A stretch of 64,000 nucleotides of DNA from Mercurialis annua. Lineage: Eukaryota; Streptophyta; Magnoliopsida; Malpighiales; Euphorbiaceae. Each line of letters starts with the position of its first letter. Within the stretch, counting starts at the first letter, position 1. Of this stretch, positions 47,993 through 59,839 are shown one piece after another. Made by a program: the position numbers and the translations under genes. The notes under the pieces were generated by a model. It was given only the letters and a program-made list of their open reading frames with translations, was not told the origin of the DNA and did no database searches. The stretch lies in assembly GCF_937616625.2 (NCBI RefSeq), contig NC_065572.1, positions 70,554,653 to 70,618,652 of the forward strand. The letters run 5' to 3'.

Positions 47993-48487
47993 TAATAGTG
48001 CAACAAAGTCATGAAGCATCTCATTTTCTGCTTCCCAGCCGTATAGTAAATTCACCAAGATTGGCATTGCATCAAATGTATTGTGCTGCGAGCGAAGATG
48101 CAAATATATCCGTCAAATGTCCGCCACTGGCGTGCTGATTTGAATATGTGGTGTAGAAGTGAAGTACACTCTGATTGATGGCGAGTATGGAAGAGTTTGG
48201 TGTTTGAATTCGTAGCGGCCATATCAGCAATTTTGGAAGAAAAACGTGCCAAATTAATTATAAGGATTTAAATGACCGTATTTCATTTTCTAGTTACAAA
48301 ATTAAAGAAAAATCCGTTGGTAAGAAGGTGAAATCTGTGGGTGAAAATTACCCCTAACCACCTGTATTGCTATAGATATCATAAGAATGACTGTTGTAAC
48401 CAGTTTTAGCTCTTCACTGTTGTATGTAGAAAATTACAGTCTTCGACAACTGCTGTAACCATTATCGGTTCATTACAAGGATAAGAG

Positions 48488-48698
48488 CAGGGGCGGACCT
48501 AGGAAGGGCTTATGGCGGGCAGTTGACTATCTTATTATTTTGAATCTTAGAAAAAATATAAATATATATGTTAGTAGTATAGTTTTTAGACTTTAAAATT
48601 TATAGCACTGACCATTTTAAAAAATTTATATTATCCTTTTTATGAAGTTTTGATGTAATCTTGCCCACTCTATAAAAAAATTTCTGGATTCGCCACAG
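48488..48698. mobile_element. hAT-like MITE
   Basis: The left end is CAGGGGCGGACCTAG. The right end on the minus strand is CTGTGGCGAATCCAG, an imperfect terminal inverse. Flanks GATAAGAG (48480-48487) and AATAAGAG (48699-48706) form an 8-bp target duplication with one mismatch, the length typical of hAT elements. 211 bp, no coding capacity. The matching position in the decayed PHS1 copy downstream lacks it. Confidence 0.6.
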
Positions 48699-48965
48699 AA
48701 TAAGAGTGTTTAACTGTTTATTTCATATAATAATTGTGCCACGTAATTTTCATAATAAGGTAATGAGTATTTATAGCAGAGATTTTTTAATTATTGTTTA
48801 TTGTTTAATTAAGAATAAGAGTATTTGCACAAATGACTTGCTATAACTGTAGGAACAATATGAAAGGAACGCTATGTTTTGTGCGACAATGTTTTGGAAT
48901 TTGACCATGTATGTATATATGGCGCCAACAATGTTTTCAAACCGGTCTCTTTTTTTGTTTAATTT

Positions 48966-49022
48966 TCGAAGGGCCAAAACGACGTCGTTGAGATTTTATT
49001 TAACGCCGTTTGGCCCCTTCTG
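48966..49022 (+). promoter_or_regulatory. Candidate DHS promoter motif: inverted repeat with GACGTC core
   Basis: GGGCCAAAACGACGTCGTT and, 15 bases later, AACGCCGTTTGGCCCCTT form an imperfect inverted repeat 150-200 bp upstream of the DHS start codon. AAACGACGTCGTT contains the palindromic GACGTC core bound by plant bZIP factors and recurs near start sites of plant housekeeping genes. The function here is inferred from position. Confidence 0.35.
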
Positions 49023-49172
49023 TTTGTTAACGGCCTGCTGCAAATCAATTTCAGCAGTCCAGCTATGTTTTTTATTACAAGAATGAATTTGGAAGTTTAA
49101 CCTAAAAAAATTCCCAATTGTCCAACTAATTTTGATAAAGCTGGTTACACTTGCTTGGGCAGTAGTGCATTC

Positions 49173-52130
49173 ATGGAGGAGCAGTTGCCATCATCAGTAC
49201 ACGCCACAGTTTTTAAAGAGTCGGAGTCCCTCGAAGGAAAATGCATTAAAATTGAGGGCTATGATTTTAATGAAGGAGTTAACTACTCTCAGCTTCTTAA
49301 ATCTATGGTCTCCACAGGATTTCAAGCATCCAGCCTCGGTGATGCCATTCAAGTTGTCAACCAGATGGTCAGTTCACTTCCTCACTTTAATTTTCACATC
49401 TTCTCATATAATTTGGATAGTTGTGTTGTATAATTATTCCCAAGTTTGATGTGTGATTGAAGCTAGACTGGAGGCTTTCTGATGAGGACATTACGGAAGA
49501 TTGCAGTGAGGAGGAAGAGAATCCAGTTTATAGAGACTCTCTGAGATGCAAAGTATTTTTGGGTTTTACGTCGAATCTTGTTTCGTCTGGTGTTAGAGAT
49601 ACAGTTCGCTATCTGGTTCAACATCGTATGGTGAGTAATTAATGCTTTAGTTTGATTGCTTGTTATTAGTTTACGTTTAAATATATTTCAAAATCTGAAA
49701 GATTAGATTCTGGTATGAGTATTTGTGTGGTTTTTTGGCTTCAGTGCATGAAAGGAGACGATTATTGCATATATGTGTAGTTTATGTTGAACGTAAATCT
49801 TCTTTAGCAAAGTAGAAGAGTGTTCTTAAATGCTTATGTTGAGAAGAGGGGAACTAAAATATCCAAAAACAGAGGAATTTTTTAGGAAAAAAAAATCACT
49901 CTTATAAATTGAAATTTGTTCTTCTCAAAATATGGATTGGTGAAGAGGTGAAGGAAAATGCAAATACAAACTGGAAGATTTGTTGAAAGTTTTGGCTGCA
50001 CTAATCTGATGAATTCTGCTTAATTAATAGCTGGGATTTTGCATTAGGTCCTTTCTGTTGGTATAAAGATTTTTTTAGTTGATCTTGTGAAGTAGTAGTT
50101 CAATTGTTCTGCTTCATATAAGTATAAGCTATTTTTCTGGCACTTCCATTTATGACAATTATGAATTTTTTAATGTCTCTGATGTGAATTGTTTTGCATT
50201 AGTCAGGTCATAACTCATTTAGTAATTTTCCAAATTTCCAAATTGATGATTGCGCTCTTCTCATGTGTCTCAATTTTAAGTTAGAAAATGTTGATTCTGA
50301 TATGACTGCAGGTTGATGTGGTGGTTACAACTGCTGGTGGCATAGAAGAAGATCTCATCAAGTGTCTTGCGCCCACATTTAAAGGTGACTTTTCTCTGCC
50401 TGGAGCTCAACTGCGCTCAAAAGGTTTGAACCGCATCGGTAATTTGTTGGTTCCTAATGACAACTACTGCAAATTTGAGGACTGGATCATTCCAATTTTC
50501 GACCAAATGTTGAAAGAACAAATAGAAGAGGTGCGTATATGTTTCTTTATCATTGACTAGAATTTGACCATTAGTCCATCAATATTTTAGAGATGCAGCG
50601 ATTATCTTTTTTATGCTAATTTCTTATAATACCCTCATTGCTTCAGATCCTTCTGGATTTCTTTTAGAATAAAAACCCCATTTACCTTGTTTGAGAAAAT
50701 TAAATATCTTCCTGGGGTTTTTCTGTTTGACAGAATGTCTCATGGACACCATCTAAAATGATAGCTCGCTTGGGAAAGGAAATAAATGACGAGAGTTCAT
50801 ACCTTTATTGGGCATACAAGGTATGTAACTAGCTTTAGATTGATTATGTTTATATATATATTTGTTTATTAATTATGAGTTCCCTAATTTCTTCTGTTCT
50901 GCCCTTTCCATGGATTCCTGTTTGTATCATTTTTAAATTCCATTGTGTTACGTTTCCGGTGGCTAGCATTTTACAATCTTTTGCACTCGCTCCCAGAGCC
51001 ACCTTGTTTTAAGATTGACGATATGGAAATATATGATATTTGATGGTAACAACACCAGAAAAGTTGTCTTTAGATCATTTCCAGTGTTGTGGTGGTTGTT
51101 CTGCAATGAAGCACAATTTTTTTAAGAAAGCCTTGTTTCCCATTGCCAAAACATTACGGTATCCAAAACTCTCTGAACCTCATTTAAAACGTTTTGGGAC
51201 CATTTCGGTAAATAATACAAATTAGGCACCCGTTCCCTGTAAAAAAAAAACTAATAAAATCCACAAATAAAAAGAATCTAATTAATTACCCACAATAAAT
51301 CTTATCTTCTTACTTTTATTAGATTAAATTTTTTTTTATATAATATTTGTAAAATTTAAATTACTAATTATTAATTTCAATTATTTGGACAATTTGCAGA
51401 ACAACATTCCAGTATTCTGTCCGGGTTTAACAGATGGCTCTCTGGGAGACATGTTGTACTTTCATTCTTTTCGTAGCCCAGGTCTTATTGTTGACATTGT
51501 ACAAGGTGGTTTTTCTTGCTGCAATAATTTTCTTGGTATGATAGTTAGCAACATGAGATATGAAGGTCCTATTGATCACGGATCTATTTTTTTGACAGAC
51601 ATTAGGGCCATAAATGGTGAAGCTGTCCATGCAACTCCTAGGAAGACTGGAATAATTGTTCTTGGAGGGGGGCTTCCTAAGCACCACATATGCAATGCCA
51701 ATATGATGCGTAATGGTGCAGACTATGCTGTTTTCATAAACACAGCACAAGAATTTGATGGGAGTGATTCTGGAGCTCGTCCCGATGAGGCTATATCATG
51801 GGGGAAAATTCGAGGGTCTGCTAAAACTGTCAAGGTATGTGTATGACTTCCCTCTTTTGCACTTATGTTATCAGTCACACTTCTTTAATTTTCTGTCATT
51901 AATGATCAAAAGCACTACAGCACTTCGTTATTATTCCCTGCACTCATGGTTGGAATCGACTTATAGTGTTTAAGAGTTTAACTAATTGTAGTTGCAATGA
52001 GTGTGTGGCTTAAGTTGCTCTCCCTTCAAATTTTAATCAGGTACACTGTGATGCAACAATTGCTTTCCCCCTACTGGTTGCTGAGACATTTGCCTCTAGA
52101 AGAAATGTATACGTCAAAAACAAGACTTAA
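49173..52130 (+). CDS. DHS: Deoxyhypusine synthase
   Basis: Seven exons give 366 residues: 49173-49367, 49463-49630, 50312-50530, 50734-50820, 51400-51505, 51599-51834, 52041-52130. The enzyme moves the aminobutyl group of spermidine to a lysine of eIF5A using NAD, the first step of hypusine formation in the cytosol. Family motifs are complete: [83 protein letters not shown] and SWGKIRG with the catalytic Lys328. The start at [18 protein letters not shown] fits the family N-terminus. Intron 5 (51506-51598) is 93 nt long without an in-frame stop, so exons 5 and 6 appear as one open frame; family comparison shows it must be removed. Neighbouring PHS1 lies upstream on the same strand. Confidence 0.93.
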
Positions 52131-52913
52131 TAGTGAGATCAGGTGCACAACCACATAAAAGATAGTAATTTGGGAAGATAATGTTTTTAGATATCAGCAT
52201 TTGTTTGATAACTTGCATTTAGATTATTATGAGGGTCATTTCCCCACAAGTTCGCCATGATTGCTTACATTGCTTCTAGTGACCAGTGGTTAAGGTTAGG
52301 AATAAATATTGAGTCTGGTTCTAATTGTCTAACTCCTCGAGTCCTCAGTCTTGGTATTGTTCCCAAATGCACACTGCCGCCAAGAAAACAAGGAGGGCAG
52401 CCGTGTGAAATATAGGATCATTATTGCTTTTCACTTTAGTCTAGGAATTTGTAAAACATATTTATCCTTAATGAAAGATTGAAGATAGAACTTGTTCCCT
52501 AATTTAAGCAAGTTTATTTGGATTGTTACATCAGCCTCATTTTTTTTCGTGGTGTGTGCGTGCGGTCATATTTCATATTCTCTGGCAAGCCTTTGCCAAG
52601 TAATAAGACTTACGAACTTAAGGTTCGCTAACATTTTACAGTTGCAAAATACTATTTAAATTTTGGCATATCTAACATTGGAAAATCAAGTAGTTTTGGT
52701 AAATGTTCAGTTGGCTTTGTCAAGAAATTACTTCAGTGCAAATTCATGGCCGCTCAGTGGCAGTCTGTATTTTTGTTTCTTTCTTTCTGTATGATTTAAA
52801 AGCGTGTGAAAATCTGGATTGCTGTTTGGTCGGCATTCCAATTAAACTGTCTTCCCTGTGGTAGAAGAGGTAGAGCTTTGAAATTTTGGAAGCCTTCTCC
52901 CTGTCAAAAAAAA
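52131..52913 (+). other. DHS 3' flank, no gene seen
   Basis: Contains the DHS 3' untranslated region. No exon-like sequence recognised before the PHS1-derived segment begins. Confidence 0.5.
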
Positions 52914-53697
52914 TCACAGCTATAACAGCAAAGGTTCAAATATCGACGGTATCTTCGATGAAGATTGTGATTTTCATTGATCATATAGAATTAAAAGGTA
53001 GGAAAGTTCTAGCTCATTGCTTGAAGGGAAAAGTAGAAGTGCCATCTTGGTTCTTGCTTACTTGATGCTCAGGAATAAGAGAGATTTAGTTAGAAGGAAC
53101 CCCCCTAAGTCTGCAACAATATACATATCTAGGGTAAACTTTTTTGGTTGATGCAGGAACTGCACTATATCAGAAGCATGGAATGAGCCAAGTCGAGTTT
53201 ACCACCAAGCACGGTCCAATGATGGATTTGCAAAAACGTTAATGAATTTTGATCAGAAACAGCACGGAAAGGTTAGCCGACGATGAAAGTTTGTCCTATA
53301 TGCAGAAAGAATGCTGGTCTAAGCAGTAGCTCACTGAAAATCGCATAAGAGGCTATATCATCAGGGAGTGTGGATTGCGTCATGATGGAAATACAAAAAG
53401 CTTTGTAGACTCCATTAGTTGTGGATGACTAAGAATAGTGCAACAGTCAACATCTCAAGTCATGTAGTAAATTACAAATTGAGGACTATCCCTATTATTC
53501 ACCAAGAATACCCTTCCGACAATCTAATGTATTAAGCTGCTGGCGAAGTATAAATATAGCCGTAAAATATCCATCATGGACAGGTAATTTGAATGCGGTA
53601 TAGAAGCAGAACAGTACCGCCTGTATTGGTCTGTGTGTCTATATAGAGTGGAACATTGAAAATCACTTTGTTTTGTGCAACAATGTTTTGGAATTGT
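52914..53697 (+). pseudogene. Decayed duplicate of the PHS1 3' end
   Basis: About 52914-53432 aligns by eye with PHS1 exons 10-11 (47401-47992). Shared stretches include TTCAAATATC, GATCAT.T.GAATTAAAAGG, GGAAAAGTAGAAGTGCCA.CTTGGTTCTTGCTTACTTGATGCTCAG in pieces, GGATTTGCAAAA, AAAGTTTGTCC.ATATG and ACTCCATTAGTTGTGGATGACTAA. The intron between these exons is present in altered form and keeps its GATGCAG acceptor, so this is a DNA-level copy rather than a retrocopy. Disabling changes include an extra T before the FIDH codons, a lost base in the P-loop region (CATTGC-TTGAAGGG), a lost splice donor and deletions in exon 11. Similarity continues into the PHS1 3' flank, ending near TTTTGTGCAACAATGTTTTGGAATT (with one difference, pieces only) at about 53697. 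No upstream PHS1 exons are present. Confidence 0.85.
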
Positions 53698-54104
53698 TTA
53701 TGTAAATTAGCGTTACAGAATTCACAATTAGCCTAATCAAAGAGGAAAAGATTGCATTGCAAATTGAAATCAGAGTTCCAAATTACACGACAGATCCAAT
53801 AAAAAGGGGAAAAAAGAACTGAGTGATAACTTCTCCATGACTATATTCGTTTATTGTTGAAAAGCTAACCCACATACCATCATTACATTATCTGGCTCCT
53901 AACTATTCAATTCATCCTGTTGATGGTTGATATAAGAGTACATCCTCCAAACCCAGCCCGTACAAATAAATCATCGGCCCAAAATCCACCACCAGAGTAG
54001 TCATTGTAACAAAACAGACTACAACTACATTGCCAATATTAAGTTAAATATATGCAGTACAAGCAACAAGGGGGGAGTGGATTGCTGAATTGGGAGCGAC
54101 TTGC
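53698..54104. other. Convergent 3' flank between PHS1-derived segment and ClpC
   Basis: Holds the ClpC 3' untranslated region on the minus strand. No further gene. Confidence 0.5.
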
Positions 54105-57100
54105 TTACACAATAGACAAAACATCTGGCAATGCCTCGGGAGAGCCACTGCTGCCATTCAGCACAATAACATTGGCATCGGAATCAACATCCACGATAAC
54201 TGAGTCACCCTCTTTGATCTCTCCTGCGAGCAATTTTTCAGCCATGCTGTCCTCTAGCAATCTCATGATGGCTCTTCTCAATGGCCTTGCTCCGTAGCTT
54301 GGGTTGTACCCTTCGTCGACCACCCTGTCTCTAAATCTCTCTGTTACTTGAAGCTCTATATCTTTGCCCTTCAGCCTGTCAAAGACTTCCTTCAACATTA
54401 TATCAGCTATGTCCTTAACCTCCAGCTTAGTGAGCTGACGGAAAACTATCATCTCATCCAACCTATTTAAGAATTCCGGCCTGAAATATTGCTTCAATTC
54501 CTCTGTCACCAGGCTCTTGATCCTATTGTAACTGCTATCCTTCTCATCGTAGTCCAGGTCAAATCCTATCCGTCGTCCTCCCTTCTCAATAACACTGCTT
54601 CCGACATTTGAAGTCATTATCAGCAGGGTATTCTTGAAATCCACAGTTCTGCCCTTGCTGTCAGTCAACCTTCCATCTTCAAGAATCTGAAGCATCATGT
54701 TGAAGACATCAGGGTGGGCCTTCTCTATCTCATCAAAGAGCACGACAGTGTAAGGGCGACGTCTAACAGCTTCAGTCAATTGACCACCCTCGGTGTATCC
54801 AACATAACCTGGAGGTGAACCAATTAGCTTGGAGACTGTGTGTCTCTCCATGAATTCACTCATATCAAGTCGGATCATGGCTTCTTCAGAACCAAAATAG
54901 TAGGCAGCCAGTGATTTTGCCAGTTCTGACTTCCCTACACCAGTTGGACCAGAAAATATGAAACTTGCTATAGGACGATTAGGATTTTTAAGTCCAACAC
55001 GTGCTCTTCGGATAGCACGGCTGATGGCTTTGACAGCTTCATCCTGACCAATAACTCTCTTGTGCAAGGTCTCTTCCATCTTCAGGAGGCGGTCAGATTC
55101 ATCAGTTGATACTTTTTCAACGGGAATGCCAGTCCAGGAAGAAACAATGTGTTGAATGTCTGATTCGTTGACAATAGGACCTACATCCCCTGCTTCAGTT
55201 TCAGCCTTGCTCATCTCCTTGCCTTTCTCCACAATAGCTGAGATTTGTGCCCGTAGATCCATTTCACGATCCCGTAATTCCCCAGCCTGTTAGGAATACC
55301 AGAGTATAGTTGAATGAAAAAAGCTGTATATTCTGAGGTATATAATTCAATCTTTAGCATTTTTCACATATCAAATATGAATTGTCATATTAAAGGTGTT
55401 AAAAGAAAATTACCCATAGCCCCTCCATTCATATAACTATACCCATATAGTAGAGAAGTCAAAGACCAAGATGCGAGAAACACTGTACCTTTTCAAAGTC
55501 TTGGCCGCGGACAGCTTCATCCTTCTCCTTTGTTATTTGCCTGACCTCTTTCTCAAGCTCCCTAGCTTCCTCAGGAACCTGCAACATGGATGATGAGACC
55601 ATAAACAAATGGCATCTTGAAAAGCAGGTGATGGAATGATTAGTAGAGACATGCCTGTGCGTGACGAAGGCGGACTCGAGAACCAGCCTCATCAATCAAG
55701 TCAATTGCCTTATCAGGCAGAAATCGGTCACTGAAGTGAACAATAAAAAAACATATTAACCCAGAGAATAGATACTCTTTATAAAATACCAGTAACATGT
55801 CAAATGCAAAAAGAATCCAGCAGCTATTATGGTGCAATAAACAAATAAAAACTCAGAAAGAAAAATATAGTTACATCATATATGTATCACCAACCTAATA
55901 TACTGATATGACAATTGTGCAGCAGCTACTAAAGATTCATCTGTATAACGGAGCTTGTGGTGGATCTCATATCGCTCACGCAGCCCTTTCAGAATCTGAA
56001 TTGTCTCATCTACAGTAGGCTCGGGAACTTTTACTGGCTGGAATCGTCTTTCTAAAGCAGGGTCTTTTTCAATGTGCTTTCTGTATTCATCCAGTGTGGT
56101 GGCTCCAATACACTGCAGAAGTCAAACATATTAAGAATCACATTGGACTTGAAGCATAAACAGCAATATAAGAAAGGTGACGAGGTCGACAATATCTTAT
56201 TCATTTATAGAAATATGAACTCTGATGGTTACAATATTCCAGAAAAATGAGCTGTGACAATTGCAAAATATAACCTAAACAAAAATAAACTCAATTAAAA
56301 CAGACTCCAACTCAAGTCAAACTCATATCCAGTTTGGAACTATTTAAACTTTTTTTCTTTCCTGCCAAAACAATGTGTACCTGCAATTCTCCTCTTGCAA
56401 GAGCTGGTTTCAAGATGTTAGCAGCATCAATTGCACCTTCTGCTGCTCCAGCTCCAATTAAGGTATGTACCTCATCAATAAAGAGGATAATTTCATCACT
56501 TTGTTTGATTTCTTCCATTAGCTTCTTCAATCGTTCTTCAAACTCACCACGATACTTAGTTCCAGCAACTAAAAGTCCCATATCCAGGGTAATAACCTAC
56601 ATCACCAAGTACAACTAATTAACAAATTTTCATACTGAGAAATAAGCCACAATTCGATGGTTTGTAAAAAAAAATCACAGGTAATATATGTATGTGCTGA
56701 AAGAGAGAGCAATTTAACAGAAGTGAGTTCCTGGGGCTGGAAGAACATAATTAAAAATGTAAAAGAATTAAAAAAAATTGAATATTCTTTTCCAACAGAG
56801 GAGCCATATTAATCCCAGTGTTCAACCAATTGCGTCTATTGAGGCCCATCAGCACCGCTTTGGAAAATAACTCGCCAACTAACATGCGAAAATTGAAAAG
56901 GATTGCAAGCATTATCTAAGCATAAGTAATGTGAATGAACTTGGTACCTTCTTTCCCTCAATTGTTTCAGGAACATCACCACTTGAAATACGTTGAGCAA
57001 GACCTTCTGCAATTGCTGTTTTTCCAACCCCTGGCTCTCCAATAAGGCAGGGGTTATTTTTTGTTCGCCGACCCAGGATTTGGATGACACGTTCTATTTG

Positions 57101-58358
57101 TGGCTGTCTTCCAACCACGGGATCCAATTTACCCTGAACAAGGGGGAAATACTCTAAGAAACGTCCTCCATAACATATAGATAACTCATTACAACTCAGA
57201 AAGGCTAATAGAAGGATTATTATTATCCACTAACCTCCTCTGCTAGCTTAGTCAAATTAGTCCCATACTCGTCAAGTGTGGGCATTTTGTTGCTGCCACC
57301 TCCTGGTCCAACAGGAGCAGGTATATTTTCTGTGCTTTCACCCACCATACGAATGACCTAATTATTAGAAAACAAAAACTATTTAGTTCCTTTCCAGTAT
57401 GGCACTAACAATCAAGACTATATACATACAGACACTTTGGTTATCTCAATACACAAACATATATCACCTGTGTGCGAATGTTGCTAGGATCAGCACCTAA
57501 ATTCTCAAGAACACGGGCTGCTACACCTTCACCTTCACGGAGCAATCCAAGAAGAAGGTGCTCGGATCCTATATAGTTGTGGCCTGCAATGCATGAAGTT
57601 CAAATTTCAAGTTAAGACTAACACATCAGATATTTGCAACTTAAATGACAAAAAAACTGGCTAATACATAACAGCCCAAAACCATTGACAAAATAAAACT
57701 CTATGCTAGGCCCAAAAAAAAAGAACTAGAGTGACAATTATAAGGCAAAGGACACCCATCAGGGAGAGAGGGATGGAAGAAAATTAGTCCTACCTAGTTG
57801 GCGGGCTTCCTCCAACGAGAGTTCCAGCACACGCTTTGCACGAGGAGTAAATGGAATCTCCACTGCAACAAATCCACTGCCTCTCCCTATAATCTTCTCC
57901 ACTTCCACACGTGCATCTTTAAGATTAATTCCCATAGATTTGAGCACCTTCGCAGCAATGCCAGTTCCTTCACCAATAAGACCCAATAGGATTTGCTCAG
58001 TACCAACAAAGTTGTGACCAAGCCGTCTTGCTTCCTCTTGGGCAAGCATAATAACTTTGATTGCTTTTTCTGTGAAGCGCTCAAACATAGCCCTAGGTAA
58101 AAACCGCTTAGCCTTCTGCTGCCTGCGTGACATTGTGATGGCAACTTTGGAATGGAAATCTGGTCCAGATCTTAGCAATGCGTCTAAGCAGTTTGAACTG
58201 CGTAGACCTGAGTATCCTCTCATTGTCAATGCCATTGTTCTAGAGCTACACATCATTTTAGCAGGAGTCCTTGACGTTTCAGATTCTTGACTCTGTCCAT
58301 GCTTTAGACGAGGAGCTAAAGCAGGAACATTTATTGAATGAACTAGAAGCCTCGCCAT
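54105..58358 (-). CDS. CLPC: Chloroplast ClpC / HSP93 AAA+ chaperone
   Basis: Nine coding exons on the minus strand give 923 residues: 58358-57794, 57583-57468, 57357-57235, 57133-56948, 56596-56381, 56112-55895, 55730-55655, 55578-55489, 55286-54105. A Ser/Arg-rich transit peptide occupies roughly the first 85-90 residues. Two Clp-N repeats follow ([20 protein letters not shown]). The first AAA+ module has Walker A GEPGVGKT (300-307) and Walker B IILFIDE (366-372). A UVR-type linker is at about 501-545. The second AAA+ module has Walker A GPTGVGKS (643-650), pore loop GYVG (690-693) and Walker B VVLFDE (711-716). ClpC unfolds stromal proteins for the ClpP protease and is part of the chloroplast import motor at the inner envelope. 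The exon 7/8 intron uses a GC donor. ClpC1 and ClpC2 types are not distinguished. Confidence 0.95.
55579..55654 (-). other. GC-AG intron in ClpC
   Basis: Exon 7 ends CGT CAC GCA CAG and the intron begins GCATGT, ending TTGCAG before GTTCCTGAGG. Only this junction keeps the family reading [13 protein letters not shown] in frame. The nearest GT, four bases further, would shift the frame. Confidence 0.85.
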
Positions 58359-58370
58359 AGAAGTTACAAT

Positions 58371-59166
58371 CTGCAGTTCATGGTTGCGCAGTTCAGTAAC
58401 AATACTATGAGCTAAAACAAAAAGAACTATGAAAAAGGAAATAAGAAAACCTATAAATTGATCTTCTGTACAATCAAATATATTAACAGTTACAATCATA
58501 AACAAAAAATTAACCAGAGCGTCAGAGAACCATTCAATGTTCAAAAAGGACAAACTCCTGATTAACAATAACACTGGAAAGAGCAGAAACCATTTCCTTA
58601 TAGCTAACAACATCGCAACAATCAATTGAGCAGTACATAAAACAACTAGATGAAGATAGGTGGCGAACAACATCCTTAGCTAAGGTTTCAGCAAATTCAC
58701 ATAAGAATAAAATTTCTAAACTAGTATATAACTCACACTAGGTTAGCAAGATAAAACACAGACAAAAACCCAACTTCAAAGTGATATACAACTAGTTCAA
58801 AGTCAACTAGATTCACATGTTCATTTAGTCACAAGTAAAAACTTTCAAAGCATAAAGTTGTAAAGATTAAAACTTTTGGTCGAATTATACAGAAATCAAT
58901 CACCCATCAAGATACCTCACTAAGAAAAACTATATGAAATAACCAAAACACTTCAAAAAAAACAAATTAAAAACTCCCCAAAAAACAGACTAAGAAACGA
59001 CCTAAACCTCAAATTAATTACCTTCAGTAACTCAAAACCCCACTACTAATTAATTAAAAGAACAAAAAACTAAACTTCTTCACCACAACAACATCATCAA
59101 CAATAATTCAAAAACCCTAACTGAAAACACTAGCTAAAAGATTTAAAAAAAAAAAACAAATCTTAC
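58371..59166 (-). other. Probable 5'-UTR intron of ClpC
   Basis: A strong donor (TTTTAG|GTAAGA, exon edge at 59167) and an acceptor (AACTGCAG|ATTGTAACTT, exon edge at 58370) lie upstream of the start codon on the minus strand, with no other good first exon. Leader introns are common in plant ClpC genes. This would place the transcription start near 59.25-59.33 kb, just downstream of an ACCATAAAAG box at about 59325. Inferred from splice signals only. Confidence 0.55.
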
Positions 59167-59632
59167 CTAAAATAATCAGCGATACAAACGGTAATACAAA
59201 CAATTACTCGAAAGAACCTAAACGGGTCTTTCCAATTATAAATAAATTTTTATTAATTTTGAGTATTATTTTGGGATTTCAAAGAGAAAAGAAAATTGAG
59301 AGAGATTGAGAGACTCTCTTTTATGGTCGGCCGAGAAAAAAGGATTGAATAGATGTCTTTGGCTTTTAAATTTTATCTTATTGAGGTTCCGTTAACTTCC
59401 GTGCACCTTCACCGTCACCTAACGAGATAATCAGAGTGTGTATGGACCGTTGGATTGGAATAATTGTGGAGTTGGTGTTGATTGGAAGAATAAATAGAGT
59501 AGTAGCGGTTGCCACAGGATAGTGTCCCGAATTTGCCCTCTTACTTCAGCTACGTTGCTGAAAATTAGCCGTATATTAGACTTTAATTTTGTTCATATTA
59601 TTATTGGGCTTTGCTTAAAATCTCTCAATATT

Positions 59633-59633
<1 letters not shown>

Positions 59634-59662
<29 letters not shown>
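59634..59662 (+). repeat. TTTA tetranucleotide microsatellite
   Basis: About seven consecutive TTTA units. Confidence 0.85.
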
Positions 59663-59663
<1 letters not shown>

Positions 59664-59839
59664 TGTTACATGTTATTGGGGTTGTAGATAAATTCAATCG
59701 TTCAAAAGCAGCTTGGTGATTGGCTCGATAAAAGTTTATTTGTCGGTTTAAATAACAAAGAGTGAACTTTAATTTATTCTTATTTAATTAAATGAGTTGA
59801 ATTGTAGTTTAGTGGTATTCTATTCGTTTACGTTTATGA

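Larger units (their letters stand above)
47993..49172 (+). other. PHS1 3' flank and DHS upstream region
   Basis: Begins with the PHS1 3' untranslated region, parts of which are repeated at 53430-53697. A hAT-like MITE lies at 48488-48698 and a GACGTC-centred inverted motif at 48966-49022. No additional gene. Confidence 0.6.

Noticed and set aside
51385..51846. A single 153-codon exon in DHS
   Set aside because: The middle 31 codons are absent from the deoxyhypusine synthase family and have clean GT...AG borders, so this is two exons and a stop-free intron.
52914..53432. A second functional PHS1-type phosphatase gene
   Set aside because: Only the last two exons are present, with frameshifts, a lost base in the catalytic loop, a lost donor and deletions.
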